DNA of 37,832 bases from Bacteroidales bacterium UBA1219 (GTDB lineage: Bacteria; Bacteroidota; Bacteroidia; Bacteroidales; P3), in contig DBXF01000087.1 in the NCBI GenBank assembly GCA_002309295.1, positions 13,509 to 51,340 of the forward strand, in the 5' to 3' direction. This document shows, one piece after another, positions 21,609 through 30,267 of the stretch (its first letter is position 1; each line of letters begins with the position of its first letter). The notes beneath the pieces are model-generated. The model saw nothing but the letters and a program-made list of their open reading frames with translations. It searched no databases and was not told the DNA's origin. The translations under genes were made by a program, and so were the position numbers.

Positions 21609-24548
21609 TTATTTGGCAAGTGCAACCACCACTTTTTGTGCCTTGCGGTTGCCGATCTGCACCATATACACGCCTGCTGCGGGCATCTGGTAGGTGCCGT
21701 TGTCGCAGTTGCCGTTCACTACGATGCGTCCCCAAGTGTCGATAATGCGCACCGTCTCATTTTCCACGCCGGAAACGGTTATCGCAAGACCGTTGGTGGA
21801 TACGTTCGGCTCGGCGGCTGTGGCCTCGTCGATACCCTGCGGCGGTTGCTGCTGTTGTGTTACCGAGATGTCGAACAGTATCAGCGCAACCACATCGGGA
21901 CAGTTGTGGTGACGGAAAGCAATGCGTACCGTCTGTCCTGCGTACTGGCTGAGGTCCTTGGTCCTTGTTGTGGGATTGGAGGTGGCCAATGTCTCGGAAT
22001 GTAGCAAGGTGCTGAAGTTCTGGGGCTCGTTGCCCGTTGTGGAGATATAAACGGAGTAATGCTCGTTGTAATAACGTGTGTTGTACGAAATTGCCGACCA
22101 GTTGAGTTGGGCGTTTGCCGGAAGCACAAGGGGACGGCTTATCAGCCAGTTGTCGGGGTCGAGGGCGACGTATGTGCTGTCGAAAATCGAGTAGGATTCC
22201 GACACTGCAAATTTCATAGTGTCATGCTGCATGAAAGTCCATTTGTAGCCGTCGCCGTCGGCATCCACGTTGCGCCAGCAGCTGAGGTCGCTGTCGAATA
22301 TGTTGTACCACGGGAACTGTGTGATGGCGGGGCATTCCACGTAAGGAATTTCGTCGAAAGTGGCTGTAAACGCCATGTTGCTGTTCACGGTTATCTGTCG
22401 TACGGCGTGGGTGTCGTTGTCGCTCCAGCGCACAAGGCGGTAGCCGTTGTTGGGAATGGCGCGAATGGTTATTGTGGAACCGGCAGTGTAGGTGCCTCCA
22501 CCGCGAACGGTGCCTTTGGCGGTGTCGTTGGAAGTAACTGTTACTGTGAAAGTTGTGGGAGCGGTGTAAGGCAGTCCGCCCATCGGGTTGATTTTGCCTT
22601 TGCCCCACAGGTTGCTACCTGCGGCGGTGATGTTGCCCGTGTAGCTGTCGGTAATGGCTGAGCTGCGGACTTTCACCATCGCCGAGTCGAACGAAAGGGC
22701 GGTGTCCTGCTGCATCCAGAGGGCCATAATGCCTGTAACCATCGGTGTTGCCATCGAGGTGCCCTGCATAACGGCGTAGTATTCGGTGTTGTTTCGGAAA
22801 GTGGCGGAGGCAACTGAGTAGGCGGAACGCACGTAGCTGCTGTAGTAACGGTTTACCGGTGCTATTATCCATTCTCCTGGAGCAGTGATGTCGGGTTTCA
22901 CGCGGTTGTCGGCTGTGGGGCCGTGCGACGAGAAATAGGAGAGGTCGCCTTTAGTGATGTACGATAGGCTGTAGGGGTTGCCCGAAAGCGATGTCCACGA
23001 TTTGCGTGTAGCATACGATCCCACGGTTAAGATGCTGTGTCCGGTGCCGCCAAGCTCGCCTACTGTGCTGGTGGTGTTGCCTTCGGTTACGGAACTGAAA
23101 CCGCAGTTGATAAAGGTGCCGTTGCTGGTCCAAGCGTTGATTTTGTTGCCGGCGTAGGCTTTAACAATAAGTATTATTTTCTGGTGGTTGTGCGTCTGGT
23201 AGTTGGCGTTTACAATAAATGCGATGTTGTTTTTCCCGTTGTTGGTGTTGGTTCCGTCTTGGTAAACGCGGCAGTATGTTGTTTGGTTGTCGCTGTCGGT
23301 AAGGTTGAAATTAGCGTAGCTGTTCACCCAAGAGAAATAATAGTTGCTTCCGTCGTCGAAACGGCCTGTGGTGGTGTCAACAATTCCTATTCCTGCCATA
23401 AAGCGTGTGCTGGTGTCGTCACCCCAGATGTCGATGATGGTGTATCCTGCGGAGCTACCGTTGAAATCCAATATGGAATAGAGCAGGGTGTCGGAGGCTG
23501 TGAATGTCTTGTCGAGATGCAGCTTGTCCTCGCCCTCGTTGCCGGCGGCACCCACAAGTATCAGCTTGTTGGGGAAATCCGACAGCAGGGAGTCGCATGC
23601 GATGTCGAAATTGGAAGTGCCGTCGTGCGGACCGGAGTGGCTGCCAAGGCTCATGTTAATCACGCAGGGTTTACCCACCGAAAGGGCGTATTCTTGAATG
23701 TATTCGATGGCGTCGTAAATGGCGGCGTTTGTCAAGGTGGACGATACCAGAACTATGTCGGCGTTGGGGGCCATGCCGCGGTATTTGCGCATGGCGGCTG
23801 TGTTGCCGCCGCATCCTGCCGCTATGCCTGCCACGTGGGTGCCGTGGGTCTCGCTGGCGGTGCTGCGGGCCACATTGAGGATGGCGGATTGCGAGGTGTA
23901 TTCGCTGCCGTAGCCGAAGGTGGTGGGAGCGGTGCCGTTGCTGTCGTCCTGTTGCCATACTCTCTTGATTCTCAACGTGGTGCCGGTGGAGTCGTAGAAA
24001 GCGGGATGTCCGTACTCGAAGCCCATGTCGATAACGCCTACAATCACCCCCGTGCCGTCGTAGCCGTGGGGGAGGTTGGTGCCGTTGTACACGTTGTTGA
24101 TTCCCATTACGATACGTGCGCTGTCCAGCGTGGTATGGGCTTTGGTGCCAACGTCAATCAACGAGCATCTGCCCGATTCGGACAAGGCAAGAAATTGACT
24201 TACAGGTATCTGCATGTGCAGAATGTTGCCTCTTTCGTATTTGGTTTTCACGCCATAGGCAGTAAGGTCGTCGGCGCTGTAGCCGGGTGCCATTCTTACA
24301 AAGGCCTGCACATAGTCTATGCCGTTTTTGGAGAAGATGCCGTATCTTGCGGCGAATTCCTTGCTATGGGCTTTTCCTTCAATTATATCCAAAGCCATGA
24401 AAGCGCTGGCACATGACAGACTTTTTGCACTTGCAAATGATTGGTTTGCGGCGGGTTGCATGTCCGGCAACGGGCCGAGCTCACGTTTCTGTGCATTGAC
24501 AGAAAAAAGGCAACATAATAATAATGTTGCCCAAACAAAATGTTTCAT
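21609..24548 (-). CDS. Secreted S8 subtilisin-family protease with cleaved-adhesin and T9SS sorting domains
   Basis: A 979-residue surface or secreted protease. After the signal peptide MKHFVWATLLLCCLFSVNAQ comes a propeptide-like region, then the subtilase domain with catalytic Asp174 in GVIDMGFEYGHP, His235 in ETHGTHVAGIAAG, oxyanion Asn337 in VGAAGNEGE and Ser598 in GTSMATPMVTG. Residues 670-735 form an InlB-like repeat (GTVRGGGTYTAGSTITIRAI). About residues 740-895 resemble a cleaved-adhesin or jelly-roll domain (NWLISRPLVLPANAQLNW). The last 75 residues, ending VYMVQIGNRKAQKVVVALAK, are a type A T9SS sorting domain. Export should therefore be by Sec, then T9SS. It lies 19 bases after the acyl-CoA synthetase gene, so it may share that transcript. 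Confidence 0.92.
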   Translation of the reverse strand: MKHFVWATLLLCCLFSVNAQKRELGPLPDMQPAANQSFASAKSLSCASAFMALDIIEGKAHSKEFAARYGIFSKNGIDYVQAFVRMAPGYSADDLTAYGVKTKYERGNILHMQIPVSQFLALSESGRCSLIDVGTKAHTTLDSARIVMGINNVYNGTNLPHGYDGTGVIVGVIDMGFEYGHPAFYDSTGTTLRIKRVWQQDDSNGTAPTTFGYGSEYTSQSAILNVARSTASETHGTHVAGIAAGCGGNTAAMRKYRGMAPNADIVLVSSTLTNAAIYDAIEYIQEYALSVGKPCVINMSLGSHSGPHDGTSNFDIACDSLLSDFPNKLILVGAAGNEGEDKLHLDKTFTASDTLLYSILDFNGSSAGYTIIDIWGDDTSTRFMAGIGIVDTTTGRFDDGSNYYFSWVNSYANFNLTDSDNQTTYCRVYQDGTNTNNGKNNIAFIVNANYQTHNHQKIILIVKAYAGNKINAWTSNGTFINCGFSSVTEGNTTSTVGELGGTGHSILTVGSYATRKSWTSLSGNPYSLSYITKGDLSYFSSHGPTADNRVKPDITAPGEWIIAPVNRYYSSYVRSAYSVASATFRNNTEYYAVMQGTSMATPMVTGIMALWMQQDTALSFDSAMVKVRSSAITDSYTGNITAAGSNLWGKGKINPMGGLPYTAPTTFTVTVTSNDTAKGTVRGGGTYTAGSTITIRAIPNNGYRLVRWSDNDTHAVRQITVNSNMAFTATFDEIPYVECPAITQFPWYNIFDSDLSCWRNVDADGDGYKWTFMQHDTMKFAVSESYSIFDSTYVALDPDNWLISRPLVLPANAQLNWSAISYNTRYYNEHYSVYISTTGNEPQNFSTLLHSETLATSNPTTRTKDLSQYAGQTVRIAFRHHNCPDVVALILFDISVTQQQQPPQGIDEATAAEPNVSTNGLAITVSGVENETVRIIDTWGRIVVNGNCDNGTYQMPAAGVYMVQIGNRKAQKVVVALAK

Positions 24549-24567
24549 TGTTTAATTAGTCTTTATT

Positions 24568-26640
24568 TTATTTTTCGATTCTGATACGAGCGTCGACGGC
24601 GGTTACATAGCGCGGGTTGCCGAGCAGCGGGTTGAGATCCATCTCCACAATTTCGGGAGCGGCCTGTACCAGAGCGCTAACACGTGCTATCTGGTCGGCG
24701 TAGAGGTCGATGTTTACGGCTTCTTGTCCGCGCACGCCTTGCAGAATCTTGTATCCGCGCAGCTTGGTGAGCATCACCTTGGCCTCGTCGGCGGTGATGG
24801 GTGCCAGAGCCGACTGCACGTCTTTCAGCACTTCGATGAAGATACCGCCAAGACCGAAGAAAATCTGGTGTCCGAATTTCTCGTCCTTGATGGCTCCGAT
24901 ATAAACGTCGGTGCCGTCGAGCATGGGGTACATCTCCACAGCGTAGGTGTCCTTGATGGCCATCAGGCGGTCGAACTCGCGGCTTACGGTGTCGAGGTCT
25001 TTCACGCCGAGGGTTACGCCGCCCACGTCGCTCTTGTGCAGAGGTCCTACCACTTTCATCACCAGCGGGGTGTCGTTGCCGCAGCCCACCTCTTTGGCGA
25101 AAGCCAGTGCGTCGTCCTTTTTGTCCACCTCAACGGATTTCTTGCGCGATATGCCGGCGGCATCCAAAAGCTCGTTGTAGTCGGCAATTTCGAGGTATCC
25201 GCTCTGGCAGCGGTCGATGGTCTTGCGTATGCGTGCCACATCGACGGCGGGCTGTTCCACGTTCTCGGGCTGGGGCTTGGGGGTGTTGTACACCTTGCAC
25301 AGGGCGTTGCCGAAAACGCATTCTTCGGGGAAATTGATGCGGTTTTTGTTTTTGATGAAATCGTCCAATTCCTCACGTACGTTGATGATGGAGGGTATGA
25401 TGGGGAAGATGGGTTTCTTGCAGGTTTTCATCTTTTCGTCGAGGAGTTTGTACACCTCCCAGTTGGAGAACAGTCCGGGGCTGCCGAAGATAACGCACAT
25501 GCAGTCGATGTTGTCGAAGTCGTTCTCGCAGGCGTCGATGATGTAGCCGAGCTGTTCGGCGGTGCCTGTGGCGAGGAAGTCGATGGGGTTGCCTACCGAT
25601 GAGCCTCCGAAGAGTTTGCTGAGCAGCTCGTCGGCTTTCGGTCCTTCGATATGTGGCACGTCCATGCCGTTGTTCGACAGCACGTCGGTAAGCATCACGG
25701 CGGGACCGCCGGCGTGGGTGATGACGGCCATGTTCTTGCCTTTCACCTCGGGGTGCATAAAGATGGCGCAGACTGTGGTCAGCTCCTCACGGTTCTGGCA
25801 ACGCACGATGCCTGCTTTCTGGAACAGGGCGTCAACGGCGGCGTCGTTGGTGGCAAGGGCGCCGGTGTGCGAGCTGGCGGCACGGCTGCCTGCTGCGCTA
25901 CCGCCCGATTTGATGGCGGCGATGCGGCATCCCTTGTTGATAAGGGAACGCGAGTGTTTGAGGAGTTTCTGCGGGTTGGAGATTTTCTCCATATAAAGCA
26001 TTATCACGCGGGAGCTCTTTTCGGGGTCGAAGGTGGTGTCGAGGTGTTCGAGCACGTCCTCGATGCCTGTCTGGGCGCAGTTGCCCACAGCCCATACGCT
26101 GTTGAATTTCAAGCCGTTGGTGATGCCGTATTCTTTGATGAACACTGCTGTGGCACCGGAGCCGGTGACGAAATCCACGCCATGGGGGTCGAGTGGGGGG
26201 ATGGGGGCGTCGAAAGCGCCGCAGTAGTTGGTGTTGAGGAATCCCGTGCAGTTGGGACCTATCAGGCTACCGCCCACGCTGTTGATGGTGTCGGCGATAT
26301 GGCGTTCGTAGGCTGCGCCTTCGGCGTTCTCTTCGGCAAAACCGGCCGAGAGGATGATGAAACCTTTGGTGCCTTTCTCCTTGGCAAGCACGTCAACGGT
26401 GGCGGGACAGTATTTGGCGGCAATGGCCAATATTGCGCAGTCCACCTGCGGAAGGTCTTCCACTTTGTGGATGCATTTTATTCCCTGCACTTCGTCCTCT
26501 TTGGGGTTCACTGCATATATGGTGCCTTTGAAATTGCTGTTTTTCAGGTTCAAAAGCACGTGACCGCCGGGTTTGTGGATATCGGCGGAAGCTCCGACAA
26601 CAACGATGCTGCGCGGATCGAGTAATTCTTTGGCTATCAT
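24568..26640 (-). CDS. ADP-forming acetyl/acyl-CoA synthetase, fused alpha-beta
   Basis: A 690-residue enzyme that converts acyl-CoA, ADP and phosphate to the acid, CoA and ATP (acetate--CoA ligase, ADP-forming). A CoA-binding Rossmann domain spans about residues 1-130 (SIVVVGASADIHKPGGHVLL; LIGPNCTGFLNT). A succinyl-CoA ligase-like region covers about 150-460, with the phosphorylated His258 in SSHTGALA. A C-terminal ATP-grasp domain (about 480-690) contains VMKVVGPLHKSDVGGVTLGV and ends MDLNPLLGNPRYVTAVDARI. The fused order is common in anaerobic Bacteroidota and archaea. It gives substrate-level ATP from acetyl-CoA. The promoter-like TATCTTTG lies 36 bases upstream. Confidence 0.93.
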   Translation of the reverse strand: MIAKELLDPRSIVVVGASADIHKPGGHVLLNLKNSNFKGTIYAVNPKEDEVQGIKCIHKVEDLPQVDCAILAIAAKYCPATVDVLAKEKGTKGFIILSAGFAEENAEGAAYERHIADTINSVGGSLIGPNCTGFLNTNYCGAFDAPIPPLDPHGVDFVTGSGATAVFIKEYGITNGLKFNSVWAVGNCAQTGIEDVLEHLDTTFDPEKSSRVIMLYMEKISNPQKLLKHSRSLINKGCRIAAIKSGGSAAGSRAASSHTGALATNDAAVDALFQKAGIVRCQNREELTTVCAIFMHPEVKGKNMAVITHAGGPAVMLTDVLSNNGMDVPHIEGPKADELLSKLFGGSSVGNPIDFLATGTAEQLGYIIDACENDFDNIDCMCVIFGSPGLFSNWEVYKLLDEKMKTCKKPIFPIIPSIINVREELDDFIKNKNRINFPEECVFGNALCKVYNTPKPQPENVEQPAVDVARIRKTIDRCQSGYLEIADYNELLDAAGISRKKSVEVDKKDDALAFAKEVGCGNDTPLVMKVVGPLHKSDVGGVTLGVKDLDTVSREFDRLMAIKDTYAVEMYPMLDGTDVYIGAIKDEKFGHQIFFGLGGIFIEVLKDVQSALAPITADEAKVMLTKLRGYKILQGVRGQEAVNIDLYADQIARVSALVQAAPEIVEMDLNPLLGNPRYVTAVDARIRIEK

Positions 26641-26675
26641 ATCTATATGTTTTGTTTATTTACTTATTGTTTTTG

Positions 26676-26683
26676 CAAAGATA
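26676..26683 (-). promoter_or_regulatory. Candidate -7 element for the acyl-CoA synthetase gene
   Basis: TATCTTTGC on the minus strand, 36 bases before the start codon; no matching TTTG at the usual spacing. Confidence 0.45.
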
Positions 26684-26748
26684 CGAAATTTTGTTGAATT
26701 GTTGGGTGTATATTTGTTTAATTGTTGATTTTTAAATTGTAATTTATT

Positions 26749-26785
26749 AACTTGCAACTTGCAACTGACCACAGACAACTAACTC
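26749..26785. repeat. 7-bp array at the 3' end of the YitT-family gene
   Basis: Units AACTTGC, AACTTGC, AACTGAC, CACAGAC, AACTAAC keep a period of 7. The last unit encodes the TAG stop (minus strand 26781-26779) of the YitT-family gene. Confidence 0.7.
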
Positions 26786-27729
26786 TCGCTTTCGGGCAGG
26801 GATTTGAAACCGAAGCCCATTATTTCGCTACTTTCGATGATGTTGACAAAGGCGTCGGGGTCGAGGCGGCGGATGTTGGACTTGAGGCGCACGAGGTCGC
26901 GGCGGTCGAGGGTGACGTAGATCATCTTGCGCTCAGCGCCTTGGTAGAGGCCCGTTCCGGCAAAGCAGGTGCCGCCGCGTTCCATGTCGTTGATGATGAA
27001 ATCGCGTATCTCGTCAATCTTGTCGGTAACGATAAACACTGTCTTATAGGTAGTTATGCCGTCCACCACAAGGTCGATTATCTTGCTTTCGATAAAGATA
27101 AGTATGATGGAGTAGATAGGCAGACGTATGTCGTCGATGGCGATGAGGGTGGAGAGGGAGATGAGGCTGTCCACGATAAGCACCATGGTGCCGAGCGAGA
27201 TGTGGGTGTATTTGTGGAGAATCATCGAGATGATGTCGCTGCCGCCCGAAGTGGCACCGGCACGGAAGATGACGCCTATGGCCACGCCGTAGATAAGTCC
27301 CGCCACCACGGTGTTGAGGAAGAAATCGGGCATGAAGAAACGCTTGGCTTCGCCGTCCATAAAGAACAGGGAGGCGTGCGCTTCGGCATCGAAGAACGGT
27401 CCGTCGTGGATGAGGGGGGCGTACCCCCATGTTATTTCAAGAATGTAGGTGAACACCGGTATCAGTATTACCGAAACTACCGTCTTTACCCCGAACTTGG
27501 GTCCCAGCACCAGGGTGCCGATGATAAGCAGCGGTATGTCCATGCACACGCCGGCGATGGATATCTTCCATCCCCACAGCGCGTTGAACACGTTGGCCAA
27601 GCCGTACACGCCTCCGGGCGCGAGGTGGTAGGGGTTTACAAACATCACGTCGCCCACGGCGAACAGCAGACTGCCCAAAACAAGGTACAGATAGGCTATG
27701 ATTTCGGTTTTGAGGTTGGTGTTTTTCAT
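26779..27729 (-). CDS. YitT-family membrane protein (YitT_membrane + DUF2179)
   Basis: A 316-residue membrane protein. About six hydrophobic helices lie in the first 220 residues, including LVLGSLLFAVGDVMFVNPYH, APGGVYGLANVFN and AGATSGGSDIISMILHK; the Gly-Gly motifs in helix loops are typical of the YitT family. The C-terminal cytosolic domain (about residues 225-310) contains TVFIVTDKIDEIRDFI, ERGGTCFAGTGLY and MIYVTLDRRDLVRLKSNIRR, which is DUF2179, a ferredoxin-like fold. Function is not established; transport is usually suspected. Its stop codon lies within a 7-bp repeat array. Confidence 0.9.
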   Translation of the reverse strand: MKNTNLKTEIIAYLYLVLGSLLFAVGDVMFVNPYHLAPGGVYGLANVFNALWGWKISIAGVCMDIPLLIIGTLVLGPKFGVKTVVSVILIPVFTYILEITWGYAPLIHDGPFFDAEAHASLFFMDGEAKRFFMPDFFLNTVVAGLIYGVAIGVIFRAGATSGGSDIISMILHKYTHISLGTMVLIVDSLISLSTLIAIDDIRLPIYSIILIFIESKIIDLVVDGITTYKTVFIVTDKIDEIRDFIINDMERGGTCFAGTGLYQGAERKMIYVTLDRRDLVRLKSNIRRLDPDAFVNIIESSEIMGFGFKSLPESES

Positions 27730-27762
27730 CGGTTTTACAGTTTGTCGATTGAATGGTGTTAG

Positions 27763-28263
27763 TTATTGTCTTGATACTCGGACCCCTTTGAAGAAGGTCG
27801 TGTCGTAGCATGGGTCTTCTTCTACAAGTTCATAGTAATCAGATGTTGTAAAGAAAATGCTGTCCTTGTCAAAAAAGAACCCGTTCATTTTAAACCATCT
27901 TCCGAGATATGTCATTAAAACGAAATTTCCAGATGTATTTACTTTTAATTCTACAGATAATGGAGGTGCATCTTCTCTTTGCCCATCAATAAATATATAC
28001 TCTCTAATGTCCGCAATCAAAAGAGAATCGTTTGTGTTGTGTGTGGCTAAATGCATATTGCAAGTAATATCTTCGACGTATCCAACAATGTGCGAAGTGC
28101 CGATAAATTGATGATCCACTGTATATCCAGTGCAATTGTATTGTCCTACCCATTGTGTACGGTAGTCGTAAGGCTTGGGTGCCTTTTGTTTCTCTTTCTT
28201 GCAAGCGATTGTTGAGAGCAACACAGTTGCCACTATTCCAATTATCAATGCGAACTTTTTCAT
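27763..28263 (-). CDS. Hypothetical lipoprotein
   Basis: A 166-residue exported protein. MKKFALIIGIVATVLLSTIA precedes Cys21, which is followed by a Lys-rich stretch, as in a Bacteroidota lipoprotein. The mature part is AT-rich and has strands such as SVELKVNTSGNFVLMTYLGR and FFFDKDSIFFTTSDYYELVE, suggesting a lipocalin-like or small beta fold; no family is recognised. A perfect two-element promoter precedes it, partly inside the terminator of the upstream OTC gene. It ends 33 bases before the YitT-family gene. Confidence 0.7.
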   Translation of the reverse strand: MKKFALIIGIVATVLLSTIACKKEKQKAPKPYDYRTQWVGQYNCTGYTVDHQFIGTSHIVGYVEDITCNMHLATHNTNDSLLIADIREYIFIDGQREDAPPLSVELKVNTSGNFVLMTYLGRWFKMNGFFFDKDSIFFTTSDYYELVEEDPCYDTTFFKGVRVSRQ

Positions 28264-28317
28264 AAATTGTTGTATATTAGACTATTTGTATTTTGTTTGC
28301 CAATGGTTGTACATCTG

Positions 28318-28349
28318 CAAATATACACAAAAAAAATCATCCCGCCAAA
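28318..28349 (-). promoter_or_regulatory. Consensus promoter of the lipoprotein gene
   Basis: TTTG at 28349-28346, a 20-base spacer, and TATATTTG at 28325-28318 on the minus strand match both Bacteroidota elements exactly. The TTTG lies within the stem of the OTC terminator. Confidence 0.75.
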
Positions 28350-28364
28350 TAATTTGACGGGATG
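28328..28364 (-). terminator. Terminator of the ornithine carbamoyltransferase gene
   Basis: CATCCCG and CGGGATG (28338-28364) close a hairpin whose inner part CAAAT/ATTTG also pairs, giving a nearly continuous 13-bp stem. It is followed on the minus strand by a run of T. It lies 33 bases after the OTC stop. Confidence 0.85.
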
Positions 28365-28397
28365 CAGAATATGAAAAATTACTTTGCAAAGTCCAGT

Positions 28398-29399
28398 TTA
28401 GTCACCAAGTGTTGCCACCATAACGGCTTTGATGGTGTGCATGCGGTTTTCGGCTTCGTCGAAAACGATGGAGGCTTCGCTCTCGAACACTTCCTCGGTA
28501 ACTTCGATGCCGTCGAGACCGAATTTCTCGTGTACGTCACGGCCCACCTGTGTTTCGAGGTTGTGGTATGCGGGCAGGCAGTGCATGAATTTGCATTTGG
28601 GGTTGCCTGTGTTTTTCATCATCTTAGCGTTCACCTGATAGGGTTTCAGCATTTTGATACGTTCTGCCCATACTTTTTCGGGTTCGCCCATGCTTACCCA
28701 AACGTCGGTGTAGATGAAGTCGCAGCCTTTGACGCCTTTCACGGGGTCGTCGGTAACGGTGACTTTGGCACCGGTTTCTTTGGCTATCTCCTTGCACTGT
28801 TTCACCAGTTTGGCATCCGGCTGGAGTTTCTTGGGGGCTATGATACGCACGTCCATGCCCATCTTGGCACCGCCAACCATAAGGCTGTTGCCCATGTTGA
28901 ATCGGGCGTCGCCTACGTAAGCGAAAGTTACTTGGTTGAGGGGTTTGTCCACATGTTCCTGCATGGTGAGGAAGTCGGCCAGAATCTGCGTGGGGTGAGC
29001 CTCGTTGGTAAGACCGTTCCAGACGGGAACGCCGGCGTAGGCTGCCAGTTCTTCGACGGTGGCCTGTGCAAAGCCGCGGTATTCGATGCCGTCGTACATG
29101 CGTCCGAGCACGCGGGCGGTGTCTTTCATGCTTTCTTTAACGCCAATCTGCGAGCCGGTGGGGCCGAGGTAGGTTACGTGTGCGCCTTGGTCCTTGGCGG
29201 CAACCTCGAAAGCGCAGCGTGTGCGGGTGGAGGTCTTCTCGAATATCAGGGCGATGTTTTTGCCTTTCATCGTGGGCTGTTCGCAACCGGCATATTTAGC
29301 GCGTTTCAGGTCGCGTGCCAGGTCGAGCAGATAATTAAGTTCCTTCGGACTGAAGTCTAAGATCTTCAGAAAATTGCGGTTTCTTAAATTGTAAGCCAT
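28398..29399 (-). CDS. argF: Ornithine carbamoyltransferase
   Basis: A 333-residue carbamoyltransferase. The carbamoyl-phosphate loop is FEKTSTRTRCAFEVAAKDQG (STRTR at 57-61). HPTQILADFLTMQEH, YVGDARFNMGNSL and MHCLPAYH mark the ornithine enzyme; SMG in TDVWVSMGEPEK is the ornithine-binding SMG loop. This is a true OTC, not the succinyl- or acetyl-ornithine variant common in other Bacteroidota, whose loop differs. It interconverts ornithine plus carbamoyl phosphate and citrulline. Its close neighbour carbamate kinase suggests a catabolic, ATP-yielding direction (arcB role), but no arginine deiminase is visible. Family assignment is firm; physiological direction is inferred. Confidence 0.93.
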   Translation of the reverse strand: MAYNLRNRNFLKILDFSPKELNYLLDLARDLKRAKYAGCEQPTMKGKNIALIFEKTSTRTRCAFEVAAKDQGAHVTYLGPTGSQIGVKESMKDTARVLGRMYDGIEYRGFAQATVEELAAYAGVPVWNGLTNEAHPTQILADFLTMQEHVDKPLNQVTFAYVGDARFNMGNSLMVGGAKMGMDVRIIAPKKLQPDAKLVKQCKEIAKETGAKVTVTDDPVKGVKGCDFIYTDVWVSMGEPEKVWAERIKMLKPYQVNAKMMKNTGNPKCKFMHCLPAYHNLETQVGRDVHEKFGLDGIEVTEEVFESEASIVFDEAENRMHTIKAVMVATLGD

Positions 29400-29419
29400 G
29401 TTTTTAATGTTTGAGTTTA

Positions 29420-29833
29420 TTAATTATTTAATTGTTTTTTCTTGTTTTTGTTGGCAATGGCGATAATCATTGCTACAAGCGCAGGGACGGCGAAAACGGC
29501 TCCCAATATTATCATCGGACTGCCTCCCGGCCAATGCATTATGTGAAACATCGCACCAACCAAAAGCATGCTTCCCGCCATGGCGAAAAGCACCAGCGCA
29601 ACAATGCCGAAAGCCTTGTAGATTGCAGGTTTGGATTTGTCCTTTCCTAAAAGTATGCAGCGGTAGATGACAAAGCCGATAAGGACGTAACATGCTGAAC
29701 TCATGCCGAGCACTATCAGGACATTACTTCCCGGCCAATGCATTATTTTAAATATGCCACCCAAAGCAACACACAACCCTACGACACTCGCAAGGATTAT
29801 GAACAGTATGTTTGTCTTTCTGTGGCTACTCAT
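29420..29833 (-). CDS. Small membrane protein with two GldL-like HWPG motifs
   Basis: A 137-residue membrane protein with four hydrophobic helices. It carries two copies of a unit reading FKIMHWPGSNVLIVLGM and FHIMHWPGGSPMIILGA. The motif is the one at the first transmembrane helix of GldL, the T9SS motor protein (K/F-I-M-H-W-P-G-A-N). The cytoplasmic domain of GldL is absent, so this is not GldL. It overlaps the upstream HWPG gene by 8 bases and ends 20 bases before the OTC start, so it sits inside the carbamoyl-phosphate operon. Function unknown. Confidence 0.7.
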   Translation of the reverse strand: MSSHRKTNILFIILASVVGLCVALGGIFKIMHWPGSNVLIVLGMSSACYVLIGFVIYRCILLGKDKSKPAIYKAFGIVALVLFAMAGSMLLVGAMFHIMHWPGGSPMIILGAVFAVPALVAMIIAIANKNKKKQLNN

Positions 29834-30257
29834 CTTTTTCGGGGTGTTCGTTTTTGTGATTTTTAATCAGTCTATACAACCAAATTAAAACCGGTATGTC
29901 GAGAATCAATAGTGAAATTCCTACAATCAGCATCAAATTTGCACCCGGCCAATGCATTATCAGACACAGCAGTCCAAAAATTGTCACTGCCAGTGAGATG
30001 CCGGTGACTTTCATCGTAAAAGCCCATACTCCGCGAAAACCCTCGTAAGGGCTGGGAATCCACGAACAGAAAAACGCCACAAGGGCAAGGGTGCTCATGC
30101 CTGTAACGAGCAACATTTCGGACTCCTGCATCCCGCAAAGTTTCATAACCAGTCCTACCACAGTGACTATACCCGCAAAAATGGCAAGCTTTTTCATAAA
30201 AGCCTTGAACCCTTGCGATGCCGCAATCTTTTCAAGTGTGGATTGTTGGTCGTTCAT
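29826..30257 (-). CDS. Small membrane protein with one intact and one degenerate HWPG motif
   Basis: A 143-residue paralogue of the next gene. After a soluble N-terminus (MNDQQSTLEKIAASQGFKAF) come four hydrophobic helices. The second repeat has the intact motif CLIMHWPGANLMLIVGI. The first has a decayed version, VMKLCGMQESEMLLVTGM, aligned by the flanking Met-Leu and Gly-Met. It ends with a basic cytosolic tail. It begins 87 bases after carbamate kinase, across a repeat array, and overlaps the downstream HWPG gene by 8 bases. Function unknown. Confidence 0.7.
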   Translation of the reverse strand: MNDQQSTLEKIAASQGFKAFMKKLAIFAGIVTVVGLVMKLCGMQESEMLLVTGMSTLALVAFFCSWIPSPYEGFRGVWAFTMKVTGISLAVTIFGLLCLIMHWPGANLMLIVGISLLILDIPVLIWLYRLIKNHKNEHPEKDE

Positions 30258-30267
30258 GGCGATTTGT

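Noticed and set aside
29420..30257. Calling the HWPG proteins GldL
   Set aside because: The long cytoplasmic coiled-coil domain of GldL is missing, and no gldK, gldM or gldN lies nearby.
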